A stretch of 64,000 nt of DNA, taken from assembly GCA_026390855.1 (NCBI GenBank), contig JAPLFE010000134.1:1-64000 (forward strand), written 5' to 3'. The first letter of the stretch is position 1. The number at the start of each line of letters is the position of its first letter. This document shows, piece by piece, positions 28,180 to 38,641 of this stretch. The DNA comes from Chlorobiales bacterium. GTDB lineage: Bacteria; Bacteroidota; Chlorobiia; Chlorobiales; Chlorobiaceae. The translations under genes were made by a program, and so were the position numbers. Below the pieces are notes generated by a model, which was not told where the DNA came from, did no database searches, and saw only the letters and a list, made by a program, of their open reading frames with translations.

Positions 28180-29196
28180 TTGCCTATGCAGGAGTGGTTT
28201 GTCCGTATACCTAGCCTTGAACTTGCTGAGCCTTGGTGGTTGTTGCTGTTGCCGGTGCTTATTTTAGCCGGGTGGTTCAGGGAGAGGCGGGAACGACTGG
28301 GTAGAGGACCGGCTATACTTTTTCCCGGTCTTGAGCGGTTGCGTGAATCGGGATTTGCCGTGGGACGGTTGATGCGTTTACTGCCTCAATGGCTGAGGTG
28401 GAGTGCTCTTGTATTGTCAGTTATTGCGCTAACGGGGCCTCGGTTGCTTTACCGTCAGACTGTTGCTGAAGCTATGGGTATTGATGTCATGCTGGTGCTC
28501 GATGTTTCGGATTCAATGTTGCAGAAGAATTTTGCTGGTGAAAGCCGACTTGATGCAGCGAGGGACGTTGCCAGGAACTTTGTACTCCGTCGGTCGAATG
28601 ATCGGATAGGGCTTGTAGTATTTCGAGGAAAAGGGTATACGCAGTGTCCGCTGACTCTGGATCACGAGGTGCTTGCCATGCTGATTGACCGACTTAGTGC
28701 TGGCGTAATACAAGATGAAGGCACTGCCATCGGTACTGCAATTCTTATTGCAGTCAACCGCCTTAAGGTATCGGAGTCAGCGCACAAGGCTATAATTATT
28801 ATTACCGATGGCGAGAATAATACCGGTGAGGTCGGGCCGGCAACGGCTGCAGAGTTTGCTGTGCGGAGCGGGATCAGGATTTATGCTCTTAACGCGGGTT
28901 TTAAAACTGCCAGTAATCGATTGGATTCAATTGTGGAAAAAGTCAATCATACGGTGACGTATGAGGAGTCGCTTCGTGGTATTGCCCGAACCACTGGCGG
29001 CAGGTATTTCGAAGTGAAGGATCCTGCAGCATTTGATGACACAATGAGAGCTATTGACCGGTTGGAAAAAAAACGACTGGCAGGAGCTATTATGGAACGC
29101 CGTTCAGGATTGTTTACCCGTTTAGTATTGACGGTGCTCGCATTGCTTTTTTTTGAAATCGTTTTAACAAATACCCGATTTATTCGAATACCGTAG
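28180..29196 (+). CDS. batA: VWA-domain membrane protein, BatA-like
   Basis: MLVLDVSDSM MIDAS motif; RNFVLRRSNDRIGLVVFRG; TM segments at both ends. Confidence 0.88.
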   Translation: MPMQEWFVRIPSLELAEPWWLLLLPVLILAGWFRERRERLGRGPAILFPGLERLRESGFAVGRLMRLLPQWLRWSALVLSVIALTGPRLLYRQTVAEAMGIDVMLVLDVSDSMLQKNFAGESRLDAARDVARNFVLRRSNDRIGLVVFRGKGYTQCPLTLDHEVLAMLIDRLSAGVIQDEGTAIGTAILIAVNRLKVSESAHKAIIIITDGENNTGEVGPATAAEFAVRSGIRIYALNAGFKTASNRLDSIVEKVNHTVTYEESLRGIARTTGGRYFEVKDPAAFDDTMRAIDRLEKKRLAGAIMERRSGLFTRLVLTVLALLFFEIVLTNTRFIRIP

Positions 29197-29245
29197 TTTT
29201 TTGCATTCTGCGTGATCGAAAAGCTTCCAGCAGAGGATTACTTTT

Positions 29246-30268
29246 ATGACGTTTGCATGGCCTGAATATATTGGCTACCTGTTGCTTCTGATTCCTCTTG
29301 CAGTGATTCTTGGCTATGGAATTATACGGCAGCTTCATGCTCGTGAGACTCTTGCCAGCGCGCATATGGCTGATACTTTAATGCAGGGCCCACGGTTGTG
29401 GGTACTCATTATGAAAAAGGTTATGCTGTTTTGTGGGATTGCTCTAGTGCTTTTTTCATTGAGTGGCCCAAGGCTGAGCAGTGGAGGTAGGCCATTATTG
29501 CGTAAAGGCGCAGATCTGGTTTTTGTCCTTGATATTTCGCGCAGTATGAGAGCAAGGGATGTGCTTCCAGATCGTCTGGGCCAGGCCAAACAGGAAATTA
29601 TAAGTATCAGTCGTGCCGTTAAAGGCGGAAGACGGGCTATACTGCTTTTTGCAGCAGCTCCTTTTGTGCAGTGCCCTCTTACCACCGATCAGGAAGCTTT
29701 TGAGGCATTGCTTGGAATGGCTTCGCCTGAACTTATTGAGGAGCAGGGGACAGTTTTTCGCTCGGCACTTGAGCTTTCGGAGAAACTTTTGAAACCGGAA
29801 ACAGAAAGCCGCCAGGAATCTGGAATCAAAGGGGAGAAGATTATTGTGCTGCTGAGTGACGGCGAGGATCATGCCGGCGATTTTTTGGCTGAGGCTAAAA
29901 AAATGAAAAAGGATGGGATCCGTGTGTTTGTAGTGGGAGTCGGCATGAATTTACCTGTTGTTATTCCGTTGGGAGGGTCCGGTGACGGGGTCAAGCTGGA
30001 TGAACAGGGCAGAGTTGTGGCAACGAGTTTCAAGGGTGAAACTCTGCAGAAACTCGCTCATGAAACGGGCGGATCATATTTTCGCAGTAAGGCGGATCAT
30101 AATGTATACGTTGAGGTTTCTGAAAAAATCAACAGCATTGCAGCAGCATCACGCTGGGTGATGGAGCCTGTTGAGCGTGTACCGCTTTCTCAATATTTTC
30201 TTGCAGCCGGACTCATTTTCCTGCTTGCTGAAACTATGGCAGGGAGAGGTGGAAGGAAGCAGCAGTAG
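29246..30268 (+). CDS. batB: VWA-domain membrane protein, BatB-like
   Basis: DLVFVLDISRSMRARDVLPDRLGQAKQEI; VLLSDGEDHAGD. Confidence 0.88.
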   Translation: MTFAWPEYIGYLLLLIPLAVILGYGIIRQLHARETLASAHMADTLMQGPRLWVLIMKKVMLFCGIALVLFSLSGPRLSSGGRPLLRKGADLVFVLDISRSMRARDVLPDRLGQAKQEIISISRAVKGGRRAILLFAAAPFVQCPLTTDQEAFEALLGMASPELIEEQGTVFRSALELSEKLLKPETESRQESGIKGEKIIVLLSDGEDHAGDFLAEAKKMKKDGIRVFVVGVGMNLPVVIPLGGSGDGVKLDEQGRVVATSFKGETLQKLAHETGGSYFRSKADHNVYVEVSEKINSIAAASRWVMEPVERVPLSQYFLAAGLIFLLAETMAGRGGRKQQ

Positions 30269-30389
30269 CGGGTATGCCCTTGGTTGTTCTCGAGGGACTT
30301 ACTTTCTCCTTCTTGTTGAAAAACAATGTTATATTTTATTTATTATCAATTGACGGGAGTGCTTTTTAAGACCGAAAAACAGGAAAGTT

Positions 30390-30689
30390 ATGGAGCAGCA
30401 GAATACTGGTCAGAAAATTCTTGACCCTCTTGAAAGGGCGAAACTTGGGTTTAAAGTTTTCAGCATGCCTTTTGATGAAGCTGAAGAGGTTATTGATGAG
30501 TATGTGAGTCATGGTAATTATGATCCTGCAAGTGTTGAACTTTTTAAGGAGCAGCTTGATACTCAGCGGCACATTCAAGAGAAAGGTGTTGAATTGCTTT
30601 CGACCAGTGCGCAGATTGCCCGGCAGGTTGTGACTTCGATAATTAAAAATTGGCCGAAAACGTCAGAGGAAAATCACTCTAATTCCTAA
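30390..30689 (+). CDS. Hypothetical protein
   Basis: Intact ORF, downstream terminator. Confidence 0.6.
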   Translation: MEQQNTGQKILDPLERAKLGFKVFSMPFDEAEEVIDEYVSHGNYDPASVELFKEQLDTQRHIQEKGVELLSTSAQIARQVVTSIIKNWPKTSEENHSNS

Positions 30690-30727
30690 TCGAGGAAGGA
30701 TAGGAAATCCGTTTTTTACATTTTTTT

Positions 30728-30767
30728 AAAGGTTACGGCAGCATATCATGCCGCAACCTTTTTTTCT
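30728..30767 (+). terminator. Rho-independent terminator
   Basis: aaaggttacggca-gcatatca-tgccgcaacctttttttc. Confidence 0.8.
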
Positions 30768-30917
30768 TTCTGGTCTGATAACCAAGAAAGGTTATGTGCG
30801 TTAACTTTTATTGCATTTATATTGTTGTAACAGTAAGTAGTTTCTACGGAATGCGTTATGTTCCCGGAGGAAGTATCGCCCTCTCGATAAGAACCGAAAA
30901 CTAAAACAATCAGAACC

Positions 30918-32240
30918 ATGCAGTTTGATCCGAACAAATTTACCATCAAAGCCCAGGAGGCATTGCAGGCAGCATCAACGCTTGCCAGCAGTAGACAACA
31001 TCAGCAGATAGAGCCAGAGCATCTACTTTTAGGCATGCTTGAGGATAAAAGCAGTATTGCTGTGCAGATTGCTCAAAAGCTTGAAGCTCCGGTAGAAACG
31101 CTGCTTGCAGCGCTTGACCGTGAAATAGAGAGAATCCCGAGGGTGACGGGTGCATCGGCTACGGGGCAGTATCTTTCACAGAACCTCGGCAAGGTTTTTG
31201 ACGTGGCATTGAAAGAGGCTGAAATGCTTAAGGATGATTATATCAGCTCAGAACACCTGCTTATTGCCATGAGTGAGGCAGGACTTAATGTTTCACGTAT
31301 GCTGCAGGATTCGGGCATTAACCGTAATGCCATACTCAAGGTACTTACCACTATAAGGGGTACTCAGCGTGTGACCAGTCAGAGTGCAGAGGAAACCTAT
31401 AATTCGCTGAAAAAATATTCGCGTAACCTGAACGATCAGGCACGCAAGGGGAAACTTGATCCAGTTATTGGTCGTGACGAGGAAATTCGCAGGGTACTAC
31501 AGATCCTCAGTAGGCGTACAAAGAACAACCCTGTATTGATTGGGGATCCGGGGGTTGGCAAGACGGCGCTGGTTGAGGGGATCGCGCAACGGATTGTGGC
31601 TGGTGATGTTCCTGAAAACCTTAAAAGCAAGCAGATTGCTGCGCTTGATATTGCTCAACTTGTTGCCGGAGCGAAGTTCAGGGGCGAGTTTGAGGAACGG
31701 CTGAAAGCTGTTGTTCGTGAAGTGCAGTCGTCAGATGGAGAGATTATTCTTTTTATTGATGAAATTCATCTGCTGGTTGGAGCCGGTTCTGCCGAGGGAT
31801 CAATGGATGCAGCCAATATTCTCAAGCCAGCGCTTGCCCGTGGAGAACTACGGTGTATAGGCGCGACTACACTCGATGAGTATCGCAAGCATATTGAGAA
31901 AGATGCTGCTCTTGAGCGCAGGTTTCAGACCGTGCTGGTCGATCAGCCGAGCGTTGAGGATACGGTTTCCATTCTGCGTGGCCTGAAGGAAAAATATGAG
32001 ATTCATCATGGTGTGCGTATCAAGGATGCCGCTCTTGTTGCTGCGGCGGAGCTGTCAAACCGATATATTTCGGACCGGTTTTTGCCTGATAAAGCAATTG
32101 ATTTGATTGATGAAGCTTCTTCGCGGTTGAGGCTGGAGATAGACAGCAGTCCGGAAGAGCTGGACAGGATTAACCGGGAGATTCGCCGCCTTGAAATTGA
32201 GAGGGAGGCACTGAAAAGAGAGCTGGAGGCGGGGGAGTAA
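30918..32240 (+). CDS. clpB: ClpB-type N-terminal half (N domain + first AAA+ domain), ends at start of the middle domain
   Basis: [31 protein letters not shown] Walker [32 protein letters not shown]; stop after [16 protein letters not shown]. Confidence 0.9.
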   Translation: MQFDPNKFTIKAQEALQAASTLASSRQHQQIEPEHLLLGMLEDKSSIAVQIAQKLEAPVETLLAALDREIERIPRVTGASATGQYLSQNLGKVFDVALKEAEMLKDDYISSEHLLIAMSEAGLNVSRMLQDSGINRNAILKVLTTIRGTQRVTSQSAEETYNSLKKYSRNLNDQARKGKLDPVIGRDEEIRRVLQILSRRTKNNPVLIGDPGVGKTALVEGIAQRIVAGDVPENLKSKQIAALDIAQLVAGAKFRGEFEERLKAVVREVQSSDGEIILFIDEIHLLVGAGSAEGSMDAANILKPALARGELRCIGATTLDEYRKHIEKDAALERRFQTVLVDQPSVEDTVSILRGLKEKYEIHHGVRIKDAALVAAAELSNRYISDRFLPDKAIDLIDEASSRLRLEIDSSPEELDRINREIRRLEIEREALKRELEAGE

Positions 32241-32321
32241 GAAAGAAAAGAAAGAAAGTGATGAGGAAGCAAGTGAAGAAGGGGAGATTAGGGGTTAGAG
32301 GGGGTTTGTGATTTATTGGGG
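32230..32321 (+). other. Purine-rich tract with five G-runs (possible G-quadruplex)
   Basis: G-runs at 32231-32235, 32281-32284, 32291-32294, 32300-32304, 32318-32321. Confidence 0.45.
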
Positions 32322-32400
32322 TGAAAATTGTACATTACTGGTTGGATATCATTGTATGTTTTTTATGCTGGGATTTTATTAAAAAAGTAACTACGCGCTC

Positions 32401-32937
32401 ATGATGAAGATGATAAGAATTGGTGTGCTTGCATTAATATTTGCGGGCTTGGCTTTTTCGACAGCTAAGGCTGGGTGGGATCCTGCGGAACGGGAAAATG
32501 CGAGGGGAGCTGTTGAGTATTTCAGAAAGAATGCCCCGACGCTTGATCGTTTTTTTGAGAAGGCTTATGGCTATGTTGTTTTTCCTGATGTTTTCAAAGG
32601 CGGATTTATGATAGTGGGAGGTGGACATGGAAATGGATATGTTTATGAGCTTAATACACTTGTGGGACGTTCAACCATTACCCAGGTTAATGTAGGACCT
32701 CAGCTTGGTGGTCAGTCTTTTTCGGAAATCATATTTTTTAAGGACAAAAGAGAACTCGATAATTTCAAAAAAGGAAATTATGAGTTGAATGCTCAGGTAG
32801 AGGGAATCGTTGTTACTTCGGGGGTTGCTACTACTATCGACTTTTCGCATGGTGTCGCAGTTTTTGTGCTTCCGAAGGCTGGGGTTATGGCTGAAGCGAC
32901 GGTGGGTGGGCAGAAGTTTTCCTACCTGGCCTACTGA
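32401..32937 (+). CDS. YSC84/SYLF-type lipid-binding domain protein, exported
   Basis: Signal peptide; AYGYVVFPDVFKGGFMIVGGGHGNGYVYE; PKAGVMAEATVGGQKFSY. Confidence 0.88.
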   Translation: MMKMIRIGVLALIFAGLAFSTAKAGWDPAERENARGAVEYFRKNAPTLDRFFEKAYGYVVFPDVFKGGFMIVGGGHGNGYVYELNTLVGRSTITQVNVGPQLGGQSFSEIIFFKDKRELDNFKKGNYELNAQVEGIVVTSGVATTIDFSHGVAVFVLPKAGVMAEATVGGQKFSYLAY

Positions 32938-33008
32938 GAAGTTTTTTTAAAGCAGGAGAGGCTTCGGTGTGACCCAACCGGTTTTTTTCAATAACGTTAA
33001 TTTTTGCA

Positions 33009-34436
33009 ATGAAGTATGAATTAGTAGTGGGCCTTGAGGTCCATTGTCAACTTAATACTGCGAGCAAGGCTTTTTGCGGCTGTTCTGCATTGTTTGGGAA
33101 GCCTGCAAACAGCAATGTTTGTCCGGTATGCCTTGCTCTTCCGGGAGCTTTACCTGTGCTTAACCGTCGTGTGGTTGAGGATGCTGTGAAACTTGGGCTT
33201 GCAATGGGCTGCACTATTGCATCCAGTTCGGTCCTTGCACGTAAAAACTATTTTTATCCGGATCTGCCGAAGGGGTACCAGATTTCGCAGTTTGAGGAGC
33301 CTATCTGCAGCGAAGGAATTCTTCATGTTGATGCTGGAGAGGGGGATAAGGTTATCAGGTTAATCAGAATTCATATTGAGGAGGATGCCGGTAAGTCGAT
33401 TCATGATATCGGTGAGGATACCTACATTGATCTCAACAGGAGCGGTGTTCCATTGCTTGAAATTGTCAGTTATCCTGATATGCGTACTCCGAAGGAGGCT
33501 TCGGCATATTTGCAGAAAGTCAGGCAAATTGTTCAGTATTTGGGTATTTCGGATGGAAACATGGAGGAAGGAAGTTTGCGTTGTGATGCCAATGTTTCTT
33601 TGCGACCGGTTGGGGTAACTGAGTATGGTACGCGTACCGAGATCAAGAATATGAACTCGTTCAAGAACGTTGAGAAAGCAATTGAGTTTGAGGCTGAGCG
33701 TCATAAAGAGATATTGGAGAGTGGTGGTGTCATTTTGCAGGAGACCAGACTTTGGGATGCCGATAAGGGTGAGACCCGTTCGATGAGGGGTAAGGAATTT
33801 GCTCACGACTATCGTTACTTTCCTGATCCTGATCTTATTCCGGTGCTTGTTGATCAGGAGATGCTTGATCGAATGCAGAGTGAACTGCCGGAGTTTCCCG
33901 AAGTCCGGGCAAGCCGTTTTGTTGCTGAGTATGCTATTCCATCCTATGATGCTGCTGTTCTCACCGTTGAGAGGGAGGTTGCTGATTATTTTGAGGAGAC
34001 GGTCAGGGTTTCAGGAGATACAAAGGCTTCTTCGAACTGGGTAATGGGTGAGGTGATGCGAACGCTTAAGGAAAAGTATCTTGATATTGCAGAGTTTTCA
34101 ATTAAGCCTGAAAGGTTAGGTGGGTTGGTACGTCTTATTGGTGATGGGATGATCAGTAATACTATTGCCAAACAGGTGTTTGAGTTGATGCAGGTGCATG
34201 GAGCCACTGCATTGGAGATTGTTGAGCGCGAAGGGCTTGCTCAGGTTTCAGATACTGGAGCGATTGAGAAGGTTGTGGATGAAATTCTTGCAGCCAATCC
34301 GGGTCAGCTTGAAGCATATCGAGGAGGAAAAACCAAGTTGCTTGGCTTTTTTGTGGGGCAGTGTATGAGCCGCATGAAAGGCAAGGCTAATCCTCAGATG
34401 GTCAATGATGTTCTTCTGGCAAAACTTGATAGCTAG
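33009..34436 (+). CDS. gatB: Asp/Glu-tRNA(Asn/Gln) amidotransferase subunit B
   Basis: [57 protein letters not shown]. Confidence 0.97.
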   Translation: MKYELVVGLEVHCQLNTASKAFCGCSALFGKPANSNVCPVCLALPGALPVLNRRVVEDAVKLGLAMGCTIASSSVLARKNYFYPDLPKGYQISQFEEPICSEGILHVDAGEGDKVIRLIRIHIEEDAGKSIHDIGEDTYIDLNRSGVPLLEIVSYPDMRTPKEASAYLQKVRQIVQYLGISDGNMEEGSLRCDANVSLRPVGVTEYGTRTEIKNMNSFKNVEKAIEFEAERHKEILESGGVILQETRLWDADKGETRSMRGKEFAHDYRYFPDPDLIPVLVDQEMLDRMQSELPEFPEVRASRFVAEYAIPSYDAAVLTVEREVADYFEETVRVSGDTKASSNWVMGEVMRTLKEKYLDIAEFSIKPERLGGLVRLIGDGMISNTIAKQVFELMQVHGATALEIVEREGLAQVSDTGAIEKVVDEILAANPGQLEAYRGGKTKLLGFFVGQCMSRMKGKANPQMVNDVLLAKLDS

Positions 34437-34441
34437 TGTTT

Positions 34442-34699
34442 TCAGGACTGGCTGTCGAACAGATCTTTGGTGCGGGGTGTATCGGGCCAGGTTTTTGAAA
34501 GCTCCGGATTGATGACTTCTATTTTTTTTCGGGCTTCCTGAAGCCTTTTTTTACAGTTATCGGCAATGGTGAGCCCCTCTTCGTAGAGGGAGATAGATTT
34601 TTCGAGGCCGGTTTCTGGATTTTCAATGTTCCGGGTTATTTCTTCAAGTCTCGAGATCAGTTCTTCGATTGCTGGCTTACCGGAATGGGCTGCTGTCAT
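34442..34699 (-). CDS. xseB: Exodeoxyribonuclease VII small subunit
   Basis: IEELISRLEEITRNIENPETGLEKSISLYEEGLTIADNCKKRL. Confidence 0.9.
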   Translation of the reverse strand: MTAAHSGKPAIEELISRLEEITRNIENPETGLEKSISLYEEGLTIADNCKKRLQEARKKIEVINPELSKTWPDTPRTKDLFDSQS

Positions 34700-34772
34700 A
34701 AGATTGTAAGTGTTTAGAGATTGTTTGTGAAAATAGTTAAAGAGAAAGATTATTCAAAAGGCAGGTGCGTGA

Positions 34773-35786
34773 GTGAAGTTTGTTGATAGTGCGTCCATTT
34801 TTGTTCAGGCTGGTGACGGCGGAAAAGGGTGTGTGAGTTTTCGTAGGGAGAAGTTTGTGCCCAAGGGCGGGCCTGATGGAGGCGATGGTGGCCGAGGTGG
34901 TCATGTATGGCTGAGAACCAACAGGCAGCTGACAACCCTTTTAGATTTCAAGTATAAAAAGAAGTATATCGCTGTAAGGGGTGTGCATGGACAGGGAGCC
35001 CGCAAAACCGGAAAAGATGGTGCGGATGTTGTTATAGATGTTCCGTGTGGAACAATTGTCAGAAACGCTGAAACCCAAGAGGTTATCGCTGATTTGACAG
35101 GTGAGGATCAGGAAATATTAATTGCAAGGGGAGGGAAAGGCGGTCGTGGAAATCAGCATTTTGCAACACCTACGCGCCAAGCTCCCCGGTATGCCGAGCC
35201 AGGTCAGAAAGGGGAAGAACTGATGCTCGAGATGGAGCTGAAGCTTATGGCCGATGTGGGTCTTGTTGGCTTTCCAAATGCGGGAAAGTCAACCCTTATT
35301 TCGGTGATTAGCGCGGCGAAACCAAAAATTGCTGATTATCCGTTTACTACGCTGGTGCCGAATCTCGGGATTGTGCGGTATGAGGAGTACAAGTCGTTTG
35401 TTATGGCGGATATTCCTGGAATTATTGAAGGCGCGGCTGAGGGGAAAGGGCTTGGTTTGCAGTTTCTTCGTCATATTGAACGTACTAAAATACTGGCTGT
35501 ACTGGTTTCGGTCGATGCACCTGATATTGCTGAAGAATATCGGACACTCTTAGGAGAGCTTGAGAAATTTAACAAGGGACTGCTTGACAAGCCGCGGATA
35601 GTAGTTGTTACTAAAATGGATATTGCTCCTGAGGGGTTTGAGATCCCTGAATTTGAAGAGGGTATGAAGGTGCTTCCGATTTCAAGCGTTTCGGGGCAAG
35701 GCCTGAAAGAACTCAAGGATGAACTCTGGAAAGAGGTGTCGGGTCGTATCAGGGAAGACGAACCGTTGGAAGAGGGTGTTGTGTAG
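34773..35786 (+). CDS. obg: GTPase Obg
   Basis: [53 protein letters not shown]. Confidence 0.97.
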   Translation: MKFVDSASIFVQAGDGGKGCVSFRREKFVPKGGPDGGDGGRGGHVWLRTNRQLTTLLDFKYKKKYIAVRGVHGQGARKTGKDGADVVIDVPCGTIVRNAETQEVIADLTGEDQEILIARGGKGGRGNQHFATPTRQAPRYAEPGQKGEELMLEMELKLMADVGLVGFPNAGKSTLISVISAAKPKIADYPFTTLVPNLGIVRYEEYKSFVMADIPGIIEGAAEGKGLGLQFLRHIERTKILAVLVSVDAPDIAEEYRTLLGELEKFNKGLLDKPRIVVVTKMDIAPEGFEIPEFEEGMKVLPISSVSGQGLKELKDELWKEVSGRIREDEPLEEGVV

Positions 35787-35788
35787 TT

Positions 35789-36274
35789 ATGCCGCATAAT
35801 GAACTTTACGTCAGATATGCACGTCTGGCTGATGCTCCGGCAATTTTAGATATCACGACGGAATATGCCCGTCAGGGAATTATGTTGGAGCGTTCGGGGG
35901 ATAATATTGTTGAAAATATTCGTAATTTTTTTGTTGCCGAGTATAATGGCGAGGTGATAGGGTGCTGTGCTATTGCATTTTATACGTTGAAGCTTGCCGA
36001 AATTCGTTCTCTGGCGGTTTTTAACCGCTATAAAATGAAGGGAATAGGGAGGCTTCTTGTTGAAAAGGCCGAATCGGTATTACGTGAGGAAGGCGTAAGT
36101 GAGGTGTTTGTATTGACACTGAACAGTGATTTTTTCAAGCGCGTCGGGTACCACGAAATTCAGAAAGAGTATTTTCCTCAAAAAATATGGAGGGATTGCA
36201 CCCATTGCCCAAAGCTTATGGCTTGCGATGAGATTGCCATGATGAAAAAACTTTCGCAGACTGTAAATCATTGA
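35789..36274 (+). CDS. GNAT-family N-acetyltransferase
   Basis: RSLAVFNRYKMKGIGRLLVEKAE acetyl-CoA-binding motif. Confidence 0.9.
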   Translation: MPHNELYVRYARLADAPAILDITTEYARQGIMLERSGDNIVENIRNFFVAEYNGEVIGCCAIAFYTLKLAEIRSLAVFNRYKMKGIGRLLVEKAESVLREEGVSEVFVLTLNSDFFKRVGYHEIQKEYFPQKIWRDCTHCPKLMACDEIAMMKKLSQTVNH

Positions 36275-36317
36275 GGGCAGTGAGTTAATCAAACAAACAA
36301 ACCGGTATTGCACATTC

Positions 36318-36584
36318 GTGATTGTTAAAGAAGTTATTGTTAAAAACAAGGCTGGGTTGCATACCAGACCCGCTGCATCAGTCGTAAAGCTTGCATCTCG
36401 GTTTAAATCGGATTTTTATATCGAAATGGAGGGCGTTGAGATTAATGCCAAATCAATTATTGGCGTGATGAGCCTTGCTGCCCCGAAAGGGACACGGTTG
36501 ACACTCAAGCTGGATGGTGAGGATGCTGTTGAAGCCGCGCGTCAGTTGGTGGAATTTTTTGATCAGGGGTTTGGAGAACAATAG
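36318..36584 (+). CDS. HPr-family phosphocarrier protein
   Basis: NKAGLHTRPAASVVKLASRFKSD; AKSIIGVMSLAAPKGT. Confidence 0.95.
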   Translation: MIVKEVIVKNKAGLHTRPAASVVKLASRFKSDFYIEMEGVEINAKSIIGVMSLAAPKGTRLTLKLDGEDAVEAARQLVEFFDQGFGEQ

Positions 36585-36608
36585 GTTGAAAATTTTCCAA
36601 GAGCGTTA

Positions 36609-37751
36609 TTGAAACCGTTGCGGATTGCATTTGTTACTCCCCTTTATCCTTTGAAAGGTGGTATAGTCCGCTTCAGCGGACTTTTGAGAGATGCCCTTGC
36701 TGACAGGGGCTATGATGTTATTCCTGTTGCGTTCAAGGCACTTTATCCTCAATTTTTATCGAAGGGCGCTGTTGAAAGTGCTCATGCTGCAGATACAGCC
36801 TTTCCTGACAAAGTAGGTCTGGTGCTTTATAACCCATTTACCTGGTTTAGAGCAATCCAGCATATAAAGTTATTGAAACCAGATATTTTGCTTGTCGCAT
36901 ACTGGACTGGTTTTTTAGCTCCATTCTATTATGTACTTGCTCGGTTGACCGGAATCAAAATTGTGGTGCTGCTCCATAACCTTTCGTCCCATGAATCCTT
37001 TTTTTTCGACCCATTCATGCGTCGGTTGCTTTCCAGCTTTGCGAATGGATTTGTGACTCTCTCGAATGCTGTATTCCAGGATGTGAGTGCCGCCATGCCT
37101 GATATTCCAGTGCTGCAGCTTTTTCATCCTCGGTATGAACCGGAAGGAGAAATACCTTCGGTGCGGGATGCGCGCGGGGCACTCAATCTTGATGAAACGT
37201 GCCCGGTACTGCTTTTTTATGGCTATGTGCGTCACTACAAAGGGCTTGATATCATACTTCGTGCCATGCCGGCGATTCTTAAAAGAGAGCCTAAAGTTAA
37301 ACTCGTTATTGCCGGGCAGTTTTTTGAAGACCCAGGGGTATACATGCGTCTGGTAGAGCAGCTTGGTATTGGTGGAAACGTCGATCTTTATCAGGGTTAT
37401 GTTTCTAGTGAGCGCAGTGCTCTTTTTTTTGCAGCAGCTGATGTTGTTGTGCTTCCTTATCGAAGTGCAACGCAGTCGGGCGTGGTACAACTCGCCTACG
37501 GTTATGATTTGCCAGTTATTGTTACTCCAGTGGGTGCACTGCCTGAAATGGTGCGCCACGGTGAAACTGGATGGGTTGCCCGTGATTTATCGCCTGAAGG
37601 GTTTGCTTTGGCGGTTGGATCGTTTTTTGACTCCAGAAATAATTTGACGTCCATGCGTTCGGCTATTGCAGCGCTTCGACAGGAATATTCATGGGAAGTT
37701 TTCGCTGCTGTTGCGGGCCGTTTTCTTGAGGTTGAAGCCTCACGGAGGTGA
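36609..37751 (+). CDS. Group 1 glycosyltransferase
   Basis: FVTPLYPLKGGIVRFSGLL; DVVVLPYRSATQSGVVQLAYGYDLPVIVTPVGALPEMV. Confidence 0.9.
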   Translation: MKPLRIAFVTPLYPLKGGIVRFSGLLRDALADRGYDVIPVAFKALYPQFLSKGAVESAHAADTAFPDKVGLVLYNPFTWFRAIQHIKLLKPDILLVAYWTGFLAPFYYVLARLTGIKIVVLLHNLSSHESFFFDPFMRRLLSSFANGFVTLSNAVFQDVSAAMPDIPVLQLFHPRYEPEGEIPSVRDARGALNLDETCPVLLFYGYVRHYKGLDIILRAMPAILKREPKVKLVIAGQFFEDPGVYMRLVEQLGIGGNVDLYQGYVSSERSALFFAAADVVVLPYRSATQSGVVQLAYGYDLPVIVTPVGALPEMVRHGETGWVARDLSPEGFALAVGSFFDSRNNLTSMRSAIAALRQEYSWEVFAAVAGRFLEVEASRR

Positions 37752-38641
37752 CTTCTATGACTGCCATAATCTGGATTGTCGTATTGAATTGGAACGGTGC
37801 TGAGGTTACTTTAGCCTGCCTCGGTTCTCTTGCAGGTGTTTTATCGCCATCATGCAGGGTGCTTGTTGTTGATAACGGATCGAATGATGGGTCTATAGAT
37901 CGAATAAAGGAGGCATTTGCTGATATCGAGCTGCTTTGTTTATCTGAAAATCTTGGGTATGCTGCAGGAAATAATGCTGGTTTCAAGCGGGTAATGGAGC
38001 TGGAGGCCGAGTTTGTGATTTTTTTGAATAATGATACCGTTGTCGATAAGGGATTTGTGCTCCCACTTGTTGAAACCCTGCAGAGGAATCCATCGGTGGG
38101 CATCGCAGTACCGAAGATTTTTTACTGGGACAGACCGGATACTCTCTGGTACGGAGGTGGAATAGTGAGGCTTTCAACGGGACTCATTAGCCATACCGGG
38201 TTGAGGAAAAAAGATGCTCCTAAATTTGATTGTCCTGGCAGTACCGGGTATGCTACAGGCTGCTGCCTTGCCATGAGATGCAGGGATTTTGAATCAGTCG
38301 GTGGCTTTGACGAAGCTTTCGGGATGTATGCCGAAGATGTTGATCTCTCGCTGCGAGTTCGAGCTTTGGGAATGAGTATTGCATATGTCCCCTCTTCAAA
38401 GATATGGCATAAGGTATCGGCATCGCTTTATGGTAACCCGTTCTTAAAGCTTGTTAAAAAAAGCGTCGGGGTGCTTCGGCTTTTCAGAAAGCATAGGGCC
38501 TGGAGCGGTATGGTGTTTTATCTGCTGCTGCTTCCTTTGCGTGGCACCGGTAGTTTCAGGGAAGCAATGAGACTGAAGGAATCAGGGATGCATAACAAAC
38601 GGAGGTCGCAGCATGCAGAGCACATTCAGGACAGTTATTGA
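37748..38641 (+). CDS. Family 2 glycosyltransferase
   Basis: WIVVLNWNGAEVTLACLGSL; VDNGSNDGS; FLNNDTVVD; GMYAEDVDLSLRVRALG. Confidence 0.93.
   Translation: MTSMTAIIWIVVLNWNGAEVTLACLGSLAGVLSPSCRVLVVDNGSNDGSIDRIKEAFADIELLCLSENLGYAAGNNAGFKRVMELEAEFVIFLNNDTVVDKGFVLPLVETLQRNPSVGIAVPKIFYWDRPDTLWYGGGIVRLSTGLISHTGLRKKDAPKFDCPGSTGYATGCCLAMRCRDFESVGGFDEAFGMYAEDVDLSLRVRALGMSIAYVPSSKIWHKVSASLYGNPFLKLVKKSVGVLRLFRKHRAWSGMVFYLLLLPLRGTGSFREAMRLKESGMHNKRRSQHAEHIQDSY

Noticed and set aside
36915-37559. 214-aa minus-strand ORF
   Set aside because: Fully antisense to a convincing glycosyltransferase; composition (His/Lys/Ile-rich) looks non-coding
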